From Myroides profundi (GTDB taxonomy: Bacteria > Bacteroidota > Bacteroidia > Flavobacteriales > Flavobacteriaceae): a stretch of DNA of 64,000 bases. This document shows positions 26,383 through 35,296 of the stretch, piece by piece. The translations under genes were made by a program, and so were the position numbers. Where the stretch lies: positions 1,736,001-1,800,000 of the forward strand of contig NZ_CP010817.1 in the NCBI RefSeq assembly GCF_000833025.1. The letters run 5' to 3'. Position 1 is the stretch's first letter. Each line of letters starts with the position of its first letter. Under the pieces are notes generated by a model. The model saw only the letters and a list, made by a program, of their open reading frames with translations. It was not told the origin of the DNA and did not search any database.

Positions 26383-26496
26383 TATCTTTGCAAGGACAAA
26401 TAAGATGAAAGTTTAAAGAATGTAGTCATTCAGAGTTAAATTAATACTAAAAGAGAGTGAATAATTCTTTTTAGAAGATAGTAGGATTTATCTTTG
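26383..26496 (+). promoter_or_regulatory. two TATCTTTGCA promoter boxes upstream of the META-domain gene
   Basis: Identical TATCTTTGCA decamers occur at 26383-26392 and 26489-26498. The second would start transcription roughly 15 nt before the ATG at 26517. Neither has a well-placed TTG at -33. Confidence 0.5.
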
Positions 26497-26516
26497 CATA
26501 CTGTAAAATTGAAAAT

Positions 26517-27302
26517 ATGATATTGGCGTTAACTGTTTCGTTGTTTCCTTCTTGTGGGGTAGATCAATCTAAAGAAAAAAGCTTTAAAGAAGCTAGTAAT
26601 AAACAAATTGACCTATTGAGCAAGAATGATTTAGATGGTACTTTTTTTAAAGCAGTAGCTCAAGATTTACCACAGGTTGTATCAATTGGGAAAAAAGGAA
26701 TTGTTTATTCAAGTACAAAACCTAATCAGAAGATAATTTTTCCATTTGTAGAACCATTAGTGGATGGAGAATCTAGAATATATAAGTCTTATACGAAGCA
26801 TGAGGAGATAGAGATCGTGATTTATGAAGATGAGACTGCAAAGGACTTTGCAGATGGTAGGTTTGATCACTCTGTAGCAGTGCGTTTAATTAAGAAACAC
26901 GATGGTGTGGAAGATGATGTAATTGATTTTGCTTGTTTTGGACACTATTTATATACAGATAAATTATCTGGTAACTGGATTTTTCAGTCTTATGAAGATA
27001 AGAGAGTAGAAGAATTAGGTATTAATCAGATTCCTATGATTTGTATTGATATTAATACACGTAGTTTCTCTGGAAGTGGTGGGAATCACATGATTTATGG
27101 AGATGTTAGATGTGAAGGGGATTCAATCTTCTTTAAAGTAGTACTTTCTCCAGAATATGTGACTGAGATGTATCAGAAAGAGAAGGAGCTACTAGCAGTA
27201 TTAGATAGTTGTGATCGCTTTGAGCTTAAAGATGATTACTTGTATCTATATGAAGAAGGAAAGCAAAAGCTTATGTTCTTAAGAGATACATACAATATGT
27301 AG
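26517..27302 (+). CDS. lipoprotein-like protein with C-terminal META/HslJ-like domain
   Basis: The 261-residue protein begins with an unusually short hydrophobic leader (MILALTVSLFPSC) ending in a Cys; it lacks the usual N-terminal Lys/Arg. No upstream in-frame ATG exists before a TAG, and a promoter box just upstream supports this start. The C-terminal part (GNWIFQSYEDKRV, FSGSGGNHMIYGDVRCE, then YLYLYEEGKQKLMFL) fits the META/HslJ fold. The N-terminal 140 residues are unrecognised. The role is unknown. Confidence 0.72.
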   Translation: MILALTVSLFPSCGVDQSKEKSFKEASNKQIDLLSKNDLDGTFFKAVAQDLPQVVSIGKKGIVYSSTKPNQKIIFPFVEPLVDGESRIYKSYTKHEEIEIVIYEDETAKDFADGRFDHSVAVRLIKKHDGVEDDVIDFACFGHYLYTDKLSGNWIFQSYEDKRVEELGINQIPMICIDINTRSFSGSGGNHMIYGDVRCEGDSIFFKVVLSPEYVTEMYQKEKELLAVLDSCDRFELKDDYLYLYEEGKQKLMFLRDTYNM

Positions 27303-27325
27303 AATAATTGTATTGAAATAAATAA

Positions 27326-27368
27326 TAAAAAATGGAAGGTTAACTAATTAACCTTCCATTTTTTTTAG
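27326..27368. terminator. bidirectional terminator overlapping the phoH stop codon
   Basis: Perfect 13-bp arms 27331-27343 and 27348-27360 with loop CTAA are flanked by A and T runs. The right arm contains the phoH stop and its last three codons. Confidence 0.92.
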
Positions 27369-28328
27369 TTCTTCTATAGACATCTTATCAGGTCTTTCTT
27401 CAATAGTCTTATAAGCATCTACGATTTTCTTTACTAATCTGTGTCGTACGATATCTTTATCATCTAAATATAGCATTCCTATTCCGTCTACATCTCTTAG
27501 GATATAAAGAGCTTCTTTTAATCCAGAAGATACCTTTCTAGGTAAGTCTATCTGGCCAGGGTCTCCTGTGATTATAAACTTGGCATTTTTCCCCATACGT
27601 GTCAGAAACATCTTCATTTGAGAATGAGTCGTATTCTGTGCTTCATCTAGGATAACAAAGGCGTTGTCTAATGTACGCCCACGCATAAATGCTAATGGAG
27701 CGATCTGGATAACCCCTTTAAGGATGTAGTCATCTAATGTCTGTGGAGGAAGCATATCTCTTAGAGCATCATATAATGGTTGCATATATGGATCTAGTTT
27801 TTCTTTCATGTCTCCAGGAAGAAAACCAAGATTTTCTCCAGCTTCCACAGCAGGTCTAGTTAGGATGATTCTTTTTACCTCTTTGTTTTTTAGAGCTCTT
27901 ACAGCTAATGCTACTCCTGTATATGTCTTACCAGTACCAGCAGGCCCTATGGCAAAAACCATGTCGTTCTTTTCAACGAACTTAACTAGTTTTTGTTGAT
28001 TAGGGGTGATTGCTTTGATGAGTTTACCAGATACGCCATGTACAAGAATGTCATCTGTAGGAAGAGAAGGAGGAGCGCTATCTAAGACTAACCTTTCGAT
28101 AATGTTTTCATCGATGCGATTATATCTGATAAAATATTTGACTAGTCGGTCAAAACTCTTCTCAAATTCATCTAAAATCTCTGGATCTCCATAAATCTTT
28201 AGGACTGATCCTCTAGTCACAATTTTAATCTTTGGATATAATTTTTTAAGTATATCTAAATGAGTGTCTTGTGGACCCCAAAAATCTTTAGGGCTAAAAT
28301 CTGTTAATTCTATTATCCTTTCGTTCAA
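27348..28328 (-). CDS. phoH: PhoH family ATPase (TTG start)
   Basis: The 326-residue protein has the PhoH P-loop domain: Walker A IGPAGTGKTYTG, RPAVEAGENLGFLPGD, Walker B FVILDEAQNTT and ITGDPGQIDLP. An N-terminal KH-like region covers about residues 1-110. PhoH proteins are linked to RNA metabolism, often beside YbeY. The frame opens with TTG at 28326-28328 and the first in-frame ATG is not until about residue 126, inside the P-loop domain, so TTG is almost certainly the true start. It ends inside a bidirectional terminator. Confidence 0.93.
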   Translation of the reverse strand: MNERIIELTDFSPKDFWGPQDTHLDILKKLYPKIKIVTRGSVLKIYGDPEILDEFEKSFDRLVKYFIRYNRIDENIIERLVLDSAPPSLPTDDILVHGVSGKLIKAITPNQQKLVKFVEKNDMVFAIGPAGTGKTYTGVALAVRALKNKEVKRIILTRPAVEAGENLGFLPGDMKEKLDPYMQPLYDALRDMLPPQTLDDYILKGVIQIAPLAFMRGRTLDNAFVILDEAQNTTHSQMKMFLTRMGKNAKFIITGDPGQIDLPRKVSSGLKEALYILRDVDGIGMLYLDDKDIVRHRLVKKIVDAYKTIEERPDKMSIEELKKMEG

Positions 28329-28358
28329 TACCTGTAGAGTTAATTAAAAAAAATAATC

Positions 28359-28380
28359 TAATTTTGTATATTCAAATCTA
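28359..28380. promoter_or_regulatory. overlapping opposed -7 boxes for phoH and the SAM-hydrolase-like gene
   Basis: TAATTTTG (28359-28366, plus strand) and TAGATTTG (28373-28380, minus strand) face each other across 6 bp in the gap between the divergent genes. No good -33 elements were recognised. Confidence 0.4.
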
Positions 28381-28424
28381 CTATAAAAAAATCATTTTTC
28401 TTAAAAATATATTGAAAAATAATA

Positions 28425-29261
28425 ATGCAGAGAATAATTACACTAACAACAGATTTTGGATATCGGGACCACTATGTAGGAGCTTTGAAAGGGAAGATCT
28501 ATTCGAATATCATTGGCTGTACTTTAGTTGATATCTCACACGAAATAAGTAAATATAATACCGAGGACGCTGGATTCGTTATCGGGGCAGCATATAACCA
28601 ATTTCCCAAAGGTACTATTCACATTATAGCAGTTGATGCTTCTGTGACGGACTATACAAAGGCAATTTGTGTAGAATTTGATGGACATTATTTTATTACA
28701 GCAGATAATGGAATAGTTAGTATTATATTAGGAGAAGAGGATTTCGATAAAGCAATAGAGATTAATCATGATGGTATGATGAAATCAAACGATATATTTG
28801 TCTATTGTGCATATCAACTAAATGAAGGTCGTCAATTAGAAGAAATAGGAGTGATGTTAGAATCTATCTATAGTCCTAGTAGACTGGCTACAAATGTCGT
28901 TTTAAATAGAAATAAAATAACAGGTAAGGTAATCTATGAGGATTCTTATGGTAACCTTGTGACTAATATCCATAGAAGTGACTACGAAGTAGTCTCAGAG
29001 GGGAGAGAATTCGCTATTAGAGTTAAGAATTATAGAATCAATCGAATAAATGACTATTTTGCAGACTTCAAGCTTAATGATAGAGCTACCTTAAAAGAAA
29101 GGGCAGGCGAACTAGTTGCTATATTTAATGATATAGACTTATTGACGATTGCATTGTTCTATTCTAAACCTGATACACCAGGAGGAACTCCGCGAAAATT
29201 AATGAATCTTCAATTAAATGATACTATTGTCATTGAATTTGATTCTGAAACACAATATTAA
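28425..29261 (+). CDS. SAM hydroxide adenosyltransferase-like protein (DUF62/chlorinase-fluorinase fold)
   Basis: The 278-residue protein matches the DUF62 family: ITLTTDFGYRDHYVGALKG at the N-terminus, VDISHEISKYNTEDAGFVIG, HIIAVDASV, and a C-terminal beta domain with YEDSYGNLVTNIH. Members lacking halogenase features hydrolyse S-adenosylmethionine to adenosine and methionine using hydroxide. It heads a run with an ABM-fold gene, gldF and gldG. Confidence 0.9.
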   Translation: MQRIITLTTDFGYRDHYVGALKGKIYSNIIGCTLVDISHEISKYNTEDAGFVIGAAYNQFPKGTIHIIAVDASVTDYTKAICVEFDGHYFITADNGIVSIILGEEDFDKAIEINHDGMMKSNDIFVYCAYQLNEGRQLEEIGVMLESIYSPSRLATNVVLNRNKITGKVIYEDSYGNLVTNIHRSDYEVVSEGREFAIRVKNYRINRINDYFADFKLNDRATLKERAGELVAIFNDIDLLTIALFYSKPDTPGGTPRKLMNLQLNDTIVIEFDSETQY

Positions 29262-29271
29262 AATAAAAAGT

Positions 29272-29568
29272 ATGTTTATAAGAATTGTAAAGCTAACCTT
29301 GCTTGAAAATAAGGTACATGATTTTTTAGAGCATTTTGATACGATTAAGGATAAGGTAAGACATTATCCTGGTTGTCAATTCTTAGAAGTATATCGTGAT
29401 AAGGATCAATCTAATATTTTCTTTACTTATAGTTATTGGGAAGATGAAAGTAATCTAGAAGCATATAAAAAATCAGAACTTTTCGGGGAGATATGGCCTT
29501 ACACAAAGACTTTATTCAAAGAGAAAGCAGAGGCATGGAGTGTGGATAAAGTCGTTACTCTTAAATAG
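29272..29568 (+). CDS. antibiotic biosynthesis monooxygenase (ABM) fold protein
   Basis: The roughly 98-residue protein has the ABM ferredoxin-like fold: MFIRIVKLTLLENKVHDF, YPGCQFLEVYRDK, FFTYSYWEDESNLEAYKKSE, GEIWPYTKTLF. The ATG at 29272 is preferred over an earlier in-frame ATG at 29218, which overlaps the previous gene by 44 nt and adds unrelated residues. Members act as small oxygenases or binding proteins; the substrate is unknown. It starts 10 nt after the previous gene and 8 nt before gldF. Confidence 0.85.
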   Translation: MFIRIVKLTLLENKVHDFLEHFDTIKDKVRHYPGCQFLEVYRDKDQSNIFFTYSYWEDESNLEAYKKSELFGEIWPYTKTLFKEKAEAWSVDKVVTLK

Positions 29569-29576
29569 ATATTTTT

Positions 29577-30293
29577 ATGAAGGCAATTAGTCTTAGAGAA
29601 ATTAGAGCTTTCTTTAGCTCATTGACAGGTTATCTTGTTATCGTCCTATTTTTAGTGATAAATGGAGCTCTACTATGGTTTATAGATGGAGAATATAATG
29701 TGTTACAAAGTGGTTTTGCAGATTTATCTCCATTCTTTTATTTAGCCCCTTGGGTATTGATATTTTTGATTCCCGCTGTTAGTATGAAGAGCTTTTCAGA
29801 AGAGATTAAAAATGGAACGATAGAGTTGCTGTTGACTAAGCCTTTGTCTGTGTGGCAGATCGTACTAGGGAAGTATCTAGGAGTGTTCGCACTGATATTT
29901 ATGGCTATTGTGCCTACTGTAGTTTACGTTTTTGTACTGAATAATATTGTATTAGAAGGACAGGTAATTGATTATAGTAGTATAATAGGTTCATTTATAG
30001 GATTGTTATTTTTAGTGAGCTGTTATGTTTCGATGGGGGTATTAGCTTCTTCATTGACAGAGAGCCAGATCGTTGCCTTTATAGTAGGTGTTGTTTTGTG
30101 CTTGTTCTTTTCATTGGGAATCGATATGTTAGCAGGGCTATTTGGGGAGTGGTTTGAAAAAATAGGGATTCTATATCACTTTAGGAGTATTTCGAAAGGG
30201 GTGTTAGACACTAGAGATTTGATTTATTTCGGATCTATGACTGTTTTGTGTCTAGGGTTAACTGTCTTTAAAATTAAAACACTACGCAAATAA
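29577..30293 (+). CDS. gldF: gliding-motility ABC transporter permease GldF
   Basis: The 238-residue ABC-2 type permease has six membrane segments and the family pattern SFSEEIKNGTIELLLTKPLSVWQIVLGKYLG. GldF, GldG and the ATPase GldA form a transporter tied to gliding in many Flavobacteriaceae. gldG begins in the TAATG overlap at the stop codon, so the two are translationally coupled. No gldA is in the window, as expected since it is often unlinked. Confidence 0.93.
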   Translation: MKAISLREIRAFFSSLTGYLVIVLFLVINGALLWFIDGEYNVLQSGFADLSPFFYLAPWVLIFLIPAVSMKSFSEEIKNGTIELLLTKPLSVWQIVLGKYLGVFALIFMAIVPTVVYVFVLNNIVLEGQVIDYSSIIGSFIGLLFLVSCYVSMGVLASSLTESQIVAFIVGVVLCLFFSLGIDMLAGLFGEWFEKIGILYHFRSISKGVLDTRDLIYFGSMTVLCLGLTVFKIKTLRK

Positions 30294-31978
30294 TGAAAAA
30301 GTTTCAAAAAAGAGATGTAAAGCTGCTAGTTCGATTATTAGTTGTTTTAGTTATCATTAATGTTATCGGTGCTTTAACTTATACACGTTTTGACTTTACG
30401 CAAGACAAGAGATATACTTTGTCTAAAAGTACAGTTGGGATAGTAGATAATGTTCAAGAACTGTTAATCGTAGATGTATTTTTAAAAGGGAACTTTCCAT
30501 TAGAGTTTAGAAGATTACAGAACGAGACAAAACAATTGCTAGAGGAAATACAATCTAGAAATGAAAATATCAAATTTAGATTTATTGATCCAAATGAAGA
30601 AGGAGCTAATAAGGCTGAAACCTTAGAGCAATTATATGAATATGGATTAAAGCCTGTAACCATTACAGTTACAGATAAAGGGGCTCAAAGTCAACAATTG
30701 GTTTTTCCTTGGGCATTAGTGAGTCAAGGGGAGAAAGTTGCTAGGGTACAATTGCTGAAGAATATGATGGGGGCGAATACAGAAGAAAAAGTGATTTCGT
30801 CTGTACAACATTTAGAATATGCGCTAGCTGAGGCTATCAGTAAAGTAACAACAGAGAAGAGTAAGAAAATAGCTATTCTTAAAGGAAATGGAGAGTTAGA
30901 TGATGCTTATATAGCAGACTTTCTGATGACTTTGCGTGAGACTTATCACTTAGCACCATTCACATTAGAATCTGTCTCTAACGAGCCACAGAAGACTTTA
31001 GAACAGTTGAAAGATTTTGATTTAGCAATCATTGCTAAGCCAACTAAAGCTTTTTCTGAAGAGCAAGTGGGGGTGTTGGATCAGTTTGTAATGAATGGTG
31101 GTAAAACGATGTGGTTGTTAGATCAAGTTCAGGCAGATTTTGATAGTTTGCGATCTAATGGAACGATGTTGGCGTATAATAAAGATCAAAGTTTAGGAGA
31201 ACTACTTTTTAAGTATGGTATACGTATTAATCCAGTATTAGTAAAAGATGAGATTAGTACAAAAATAAAACTGGCATCAGGCAGACAAGGGAGTGAAACA
31301 GTGTATACCGATTTCTTATGGAAATTTGCACCATTTGTTTATCCTGATATAGATCATCCTATTGTAAAAAATATAGAAGGAGTGAAGTATGACTTTGCTT
31401 CTCCAATAGATACTCTAAAAAATGGAGTTAAAAAAACGGTTTTGGCTAAATCATCTAAATACTCTAGTCTAGTGGGAGTACCAGGAGAAATAAACTTCAA
31501 CGTTTTAAAAGAGGAGGTCACACCTGAGTTTTATGAAGGAAAAGGGAATTACATTCTAGGAGTTCTTTTAGAAGGAGAATTTCCTTCTGTTTTTAAGAAT
31601 AGAGTCTTTCCTTTTGGGCTAGATAAGCCGATTTCTGAGAGTAGACAGACTCAAATGATTGTGATTTCTGATGGAGATATTATTAAAAATCAATTAGACG
31701 ATAAAGGAATGCCTCTAGAGCTGGGGTATGATAAGTGGACTAATATGCTTTATGGTAACAAGGAGTTATTAGTTAATTCAGTAAATTATCTTTTAGATGA
31801 TACGGGGCTTATTAATTTGAGAACCAAAGAGGTTAAGATTCCGATGCTAGATAAAGTTAGTGTAGAACGAGAATATACTTCTATTCAAATGAAAGTATTA
31901 GTGATACCTATAGTTCTAGTTGTGGTTTTCGGAACTATATTTATTCTTATAAGAAAACGCAAATTCAATAAAAAGTAA
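30293..31978 (+). CDS. gldG: gliding-motility ABC transporter substrate-binding-like subunit GldG
   Basis: The 561-residue protein has an N-terminal membrane segment (about 12-29), a large extracytoplasmic ABC-type uncharacterised domain (RFDFTQDKRYTLSKSTVGI, IKFRFIDPNEEGANKA, MWLLDQVQ) and a C-terminal membrane segment (about 531-553). It ends in a Lys/Arg-rich tail. It overlaps gldF by one base and precedes dnaN. Confidence 0.93.
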   Translation: MKKFQKRDVKLLVRLLVVLVIINVIGALTYTRFDFTQDKRYTLSKSTVGIVDNVQELLIVDVFLKGNFPLEFRRLQNETKQLLEEIQSRNENIKFRFIDPNEEGANKAETLEQLYEYGLKPVTITVTDKGAQSQQLVFPWALVSQGEKVARVQLLKNMMGANTEEKVISSVQHLEYALAEAISKVTTEKSKKIAILKGNGELDDAYIADFLMTLRETYHLAPFTLESVSNEPQKTLEQLKDFDLAIIAKPTKAFSEEQVGVLDQFVMNGGKTMWLLDQVQADFDSLRSNGTMLAYNKDQSLGELLFKYGIRINPVLVKDEISTKIKLASGRQGSETVYTDFLWKFAPFVYPDIDHPIVKNIEGVKYDFASPIDTLKNGVKKTVLAKSSKYSSLVGVPGEINFNVLKEEVTPEFYEGKGNYILGVLLEGEFPSVFKNRVFPFGLDKPISESRQTQMIVISDGDIIKNQLDDKGMPLELGYDKWTNMLYGNKELLVNSVNYLLDDTGLINLRTKEVKIPMLDKVSVEREYTSIQMKVLVIPIVLVVVFGTIFILIRKRKFNKK

Positions 31979-32012
31979 CGTAATAATCCTTTTATTATTG
32001 GTAATAATCGGA

Positions 32013-32042
32013 TATATTTGTAACTGTAAAAGTATTTTTACA
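32013..32042 (+). promoter_or_regulatory. dnaN -7 box with a small palindrome downstream
   Basis: TATATTTG at 32013-32020 is followed by TGTAAAA-GTAT-TTTTACA (arms 32025-32031 and 32036-32042), which lies at or just after the predicted transcription start. An operator or a leader hairpin are both possible. Confidence 0.5.
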
Positions 32043-32059
32043 TATAAAACAATTATAGT

Positions 32060-33178
32060 ATGAAGTTTATAGTATCGAGTTCCTACTTGTTAAAGCAATT
32101 ACAAGTTCTAGGTAGTGTAATAAACAGTAGTAATACCTTACATATCTTAGATAACTTCTTATTTGAGTTAGATAATAATGTATTAAAGGTATCTGCTTCA
32201 GATTTAGAAACTACAATGTCTGCTACTTTAGAAATTGAATCTACAAGTCAAGGAAGTATAGCTGTTCCTGCAAAGTTATTGTTGGAGACATTAAAGACAT
32301 TTCCTGAGCAGCCATTGACTTTTTCAGTTAAGGAAAACAATACAATTGAAATTAGTTCAGACGTAGGAAAATACGTTTTAGCATATGCACAAGGAGATGA
32401 GTTTCCTAAAGCAGAGTCATTAGAGGATCCTTCTAAAACAGAAGTTCCTGCAGGAGTTCTAGCAACAGCTATTAGCAAAACTATATTTGCTGCTGGGAAT
32501 GATGACTTACGTCCTGTGATGTCAGGAGTATTCTTCCAATTCTCTCCTTCAGGATTAATCTTTGTGGCAACAGATGCACATAAATTAGTAAAATATTCTC
32601 GTACAGATATCGTTTCTTCAAATGAAGCTAGCTTTATTATGCCTAAGAAGCCACTTAATATTCTTAAGAGTATCTTGATGGCTTTAGGAGCAGATGTAGT
32701 TATAGAGTTTAATGAATCTAATGCACAATTCTCATTTGAGAATTATACTTTAACTTGTCGCTTGATTGATGGGAAATATCCAAATTATGAGGCAGTTATT
32801 CCTAAAGAGAACCCAAATAAGCTTTTAATCAATAGAACGCAGTTTTTGAGTTCTGTAAGACGTGTTTCTATTTATGCTAATAAAACAACACATCAAATAA
32901 GATTAAAAGTTGCTGGTACAGAATTAAACATATCTGCTGAAGATATTGACTATTCTAATAAAGCAGATGAGCGTCTTACTTGTGATTATCAAGGAGATGA
33001 TATGCAAATCGGGTTTAACTCTAGATTCTTATTAGAGATGTTAAACAACTTACAGTCTGATGATATTTTATTGGAGATGTCATTACCTAATAGAGCTGGT
33101 ATCTTAACACCTGTAGATGGGTTAGAAGATGGTGAAACAGTTACGATGTTAGTAATGCCTGTAATGCTTAATAGTTAA
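32060..33178 (+). CDS. dnaN: DNA polymerase III subunit beta (sliding clamp)
   Basis: The 372-residue protein has the three repeated clamp domains; it begins MKFIVSSSYLLKQLQVLG and ends ETVTMLVMPVMLNS, with typical segments FVATDAHKLVKYSR, LTCRLIDGKYPNYEAVIP and IGFNSRFLLEMLNNL. It encircles DNA and tethers polymerase. A TATATTTG box at 32013-32020 lies in the upstream gap, so dnaN can be transcribed separately from gldFG. It is not next to dnaA here, which is common in Bacteroidota. Confidence 0.97.
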   Translation: MKFIVSSSYLLKQLQVLGSVINSSNTLHILDNFLFELDNNVLKVSASDLETTMSATLEIESTSQGSIAVPAKLLLETLKTFPEQPLTFSVKENNTIEISSDVGKYVLAYAQGDEFPKAESLEDPSKTEVPAGVLATAISKTIFAAGNDDLRPVMSGVFFQFSPSGLIFVATDAHKLVKYSRTDIVSSNEASFIMPKKPLNILKSILMALGADVVIEFNESNAQFSFENYTLTCRLIDGKYPNYEAVIPKENPNKLLINRTQFLSSVRRVSIYANKTTHQIRLKVAGTELNISAEDIDYSNKADERLTCDYQGDDMQIGFNSRFLLEMLNNLQSDDILLEMSLPNRAGILTPVDGLEDGETVTMLVMPVMLNS

Positions 33179-33199
33179 GAAATAAACTATATAATATAT

Positions 33200-33233
33200 A
33201 AGCCTCTCTTCAATTAGAAGGGAGGTTTTTTTG
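33200..33233 (+). terminator. dnaN terminator
   Basis: Arms CCTCTCTTC (33203-33211) and GAAGGGAGG (33217-33225), nine pairs including one T-G, are followed by seven Ts. Confidence 0.88.
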
Positions 33234-33311
33234 TTTCTACTAGTCAAGGATATCTAAAGGTGTATTTGGGTAAATATCGATACGATAAGCCTTAAAATTC
33301 TTGATAGAGTA

Positions 33312-33533
33312 CTAGGTTATTCGTTTAGTGATATGCTGTACTATACCCCAAATGAGGTAAGTGAATGTCAGTAATGTAATAATAGAAGAAATCGCAGTGA
33401 TACCAAGTGCTATACCAAAGATATGATCTAGGTCAGTATGTATATATTGAATCAAGTAATCTATTGCTAGACTATTAAAGTAGATGGAAACAGATAAAGT
33501 GATTATCTGAATGATAAAAATAGGCGGTTTCAT
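33312..33533 (-). CDS. small two-span membrane protein, unknown function
   Basis: The 73-residue protein has hydrophobic segments at about residues 4-25 and 38-62, then a short basic tail (HITKRIT). No family is recognised. ATG start with no strong ribosome binding site; the frame is intact but short. Confidence 0.5.
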   Translation of the reverse strand: MKPPIFIIQIITLSVSIYFNSLAIDYLIQYIHTDLDHIFGIALGITAISSIITLLTFTYLIWGIVQHITKRIT

Positions 33534-33700
33534 AATAATAGATGTTTGTCTAGAAGACCGCTAAGACTATACCAAGATTAAGTGAATGTTTCAATAGAAA
33601 CATTATCATTTAATATACTTTGAATAGTATATTAAATAATCTGAATACAGTAAAAAGTATTTGTTGTTTTTGTTGTTGTTTGTGAGTTTGGCTATTACTG

Positions 33701-34204
33701 TTAGATTACTACTTCTGTCATTGAGTTAGTACATAGATTACTATCTAAATTCATATTTAACTCTGGAGTAGGTATCCCTAATAACCTCTTTAAACTATTT
33801 AGATTCATCATGATATCTAATCCGTTGTTTTTAGATTTGTTTTCTAGAGAAGATATTTGTTGTGTTATGATATCTTGAATTTCATACGTTTTATAGCTTA
33901 GAAGCTCTTGTTCGTTGATTTGGAATAGGATTTTTAGTTTGTTTAAATCCTGTAGATGGTCTTCTGTTAGATATCCTATAGCATCTAGTATTTCTAGTTT
34001 AACATCTACGAATAAGTTGATTAAAGTCTTTTTGATACTTAAGATATTTTCTATTTGGTTATTCTCCAACATGCCATAAAAACCAATTGGCGTAATGGTG
34101 TTTTGTGTTAAATAAGAAAGTACGTAATTAGTGGTGTTTTTACTTTCCTTTTTAGCATTTAGATTTGACAAGTGATTTTGTAAATCAGATTTGAATACTA
34201 TCAT
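33701..34204 (-). CDS. protein of unknown function (167 residues)
   Basis: A mostly helical soluble protein without signal peptide or membrane segment. It opens MIVFKSDLQNHLSNLNAKKE, contains helix-rich segments (LEILDAIGYLTEDHLQDL, QISSLENKSKNNGLDIM) and ends SMTEVVI. No known motif was identified. It stands alone, with about 350 bp of AT-rich non-coding DNA upstream. Confidence 0.6.
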   Translation of the reverse strand: MIVFKSDLQNHLSNLNAKKESKNTTNYVLSYLTQNTITPIGFYGMLENNQIENILSIKKTLINLFVDVKLEILDAIGYLTEDHLQDLNKLKILFQINEQELLSYKTYEIQDIITQQISSLENKSKNNGLDIMMNLNSLKRLLGIPTPELNMNLDSNLCTNSMTEVVI

Positions 34205-34555
34205 ATTTATGGTGTTTTTATTTGATTTATTACATTAGCTAAGATAATTATTATTGTTAAAATAATAGTTTATTTTTATTATTTTCGTTTGTTTTTAGAA
34301 TTCAATAATGGAATGTGTTTAAATTGATTAATAATAGTCTGATATGTGTGTTTTTTGTGTTTTTTAAATAAAAGCTTAGTTTTATGTACTAATTATATAT
34401 TGTAACTTTTAGTCAGTATGATAGTTTAGTGTTCCCTAAATATTAAAAAATTGTTTATTCTGTTGTATATGTAGTTAATATGCTTAATTACGTCTGTAAA
34501 TTATGATATTATGAAGTCGATTTATTTCTTTAGTTTTGTTTAAAAATCGGAATAG
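34205..34555. other. AT-rich intergenic region
   Basis: About 350 bp between divergent genes. No open frame of note, no hairpin terminator and no clear TAnnTTTG box was recognised. Confidence 0.4.
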
Positions 34556-35296
34556 ATGAAAGCTTTTCTAGTTATAGTAATTATTTTATTGATAGTAGCG
34601 ATTGTTTGCTTAGTATACTTAATTATACAGAATAATAAGAAGCGATTAGAGTTAGAAAAAGAAAAGTATCTCTTTGATTCTAAGATGCGATATTTACAGT
34701 TAGAAAATCTTGAGTCTAGATTAGACCCGCATCTGTTTAAAAATATTCTGAACTCTATTCAATCTCATGCTTATCAGACTTATTATGCTCTAGATAAGAT
34801 GGCTGGAGTATTAGATTATATTTTATATGATAGCCAACGAAAAATGGTTTCTCTTAAAGAAGAACACGAATTTGCTTTGCGCCTTATCGATATCAATAAG
34901 ATTAAGTTGAATCCTCTTTTTAGACTTGATATAAGGTCCAATATAGGAGAAGGAGAGGTATTTTATACAGAAGAATTAATAGCGCCTCTTATATGTGTAG
35001 AATTGATTGAGAATGCATTTAAGCATGCAGACTTGGCTAGTACAGATGCCTTTATTTCTATTTTGTTTAAATTGAAGAATGGACATTTTGATCTACTGGT
35101 TTCTAATAAAAAGTCTCGTATGAAAACCTTACACAAGGAAAAAGGGGGATATGGACTTACTGCTTTGAATAAGCGACTTGAATTAATATATGGGACCGCT
35201 TATAAGTTAGAAAAAAACGAAGATGATCATATTTACTCTACGCACTTAAAAATTAACCTACATGACTTCAAAACTAAAATGCATATTGCTCGATGA
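34556..35296 (+). CDS. LytS-type sensor histidine kinase
   Basis: The 246-residue protein has one N-terminal membrane segment (about residues 3-24), a short coiled segment, and a His_kinase domain with the phospho-acceptor region LDPHLFKNILNSIQSH, a variant of the usual NPHFLFNxLNSI. A C-terminal ATPase domain follows (LICVELIENAFKHA, KGGYGLTALNKRLELIYG). There is no extracellular sensor domain, so it may sense the membrane or a partner. Its 3' end overlaps the LytTR regulator gene by 35 nt. Confidence 0.9.
   Translation: MKAFLVIVIILLIVAIVCLVYLIIQNNKKRLELEKEKYLFDSKMRYLQLENLESRLDPHLFKNILNSIQSHAYQTYYALDKMAGVLDYILYDSQRKMVSLKEEHEFALRLIDINKIKLNPLFRLDIRSNIGEGEVFYTEELIAPLICVELIENAFKHADLASTDAFISILFKLKNGHFDLLVSNKKSRMKTLHKEKGGYGLTALNKRLELIYGTAYKLEKNEDDHIYSTHLKINLHDFKTKMHIAR

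Noticed and set aside
29218..29271. Earlier start for the ABM-fold gene
   Set aside because: It would overlap the previous gene by 44 nt and adds residues unlike the ABM N-terminus; the ATG at 29272 fits.
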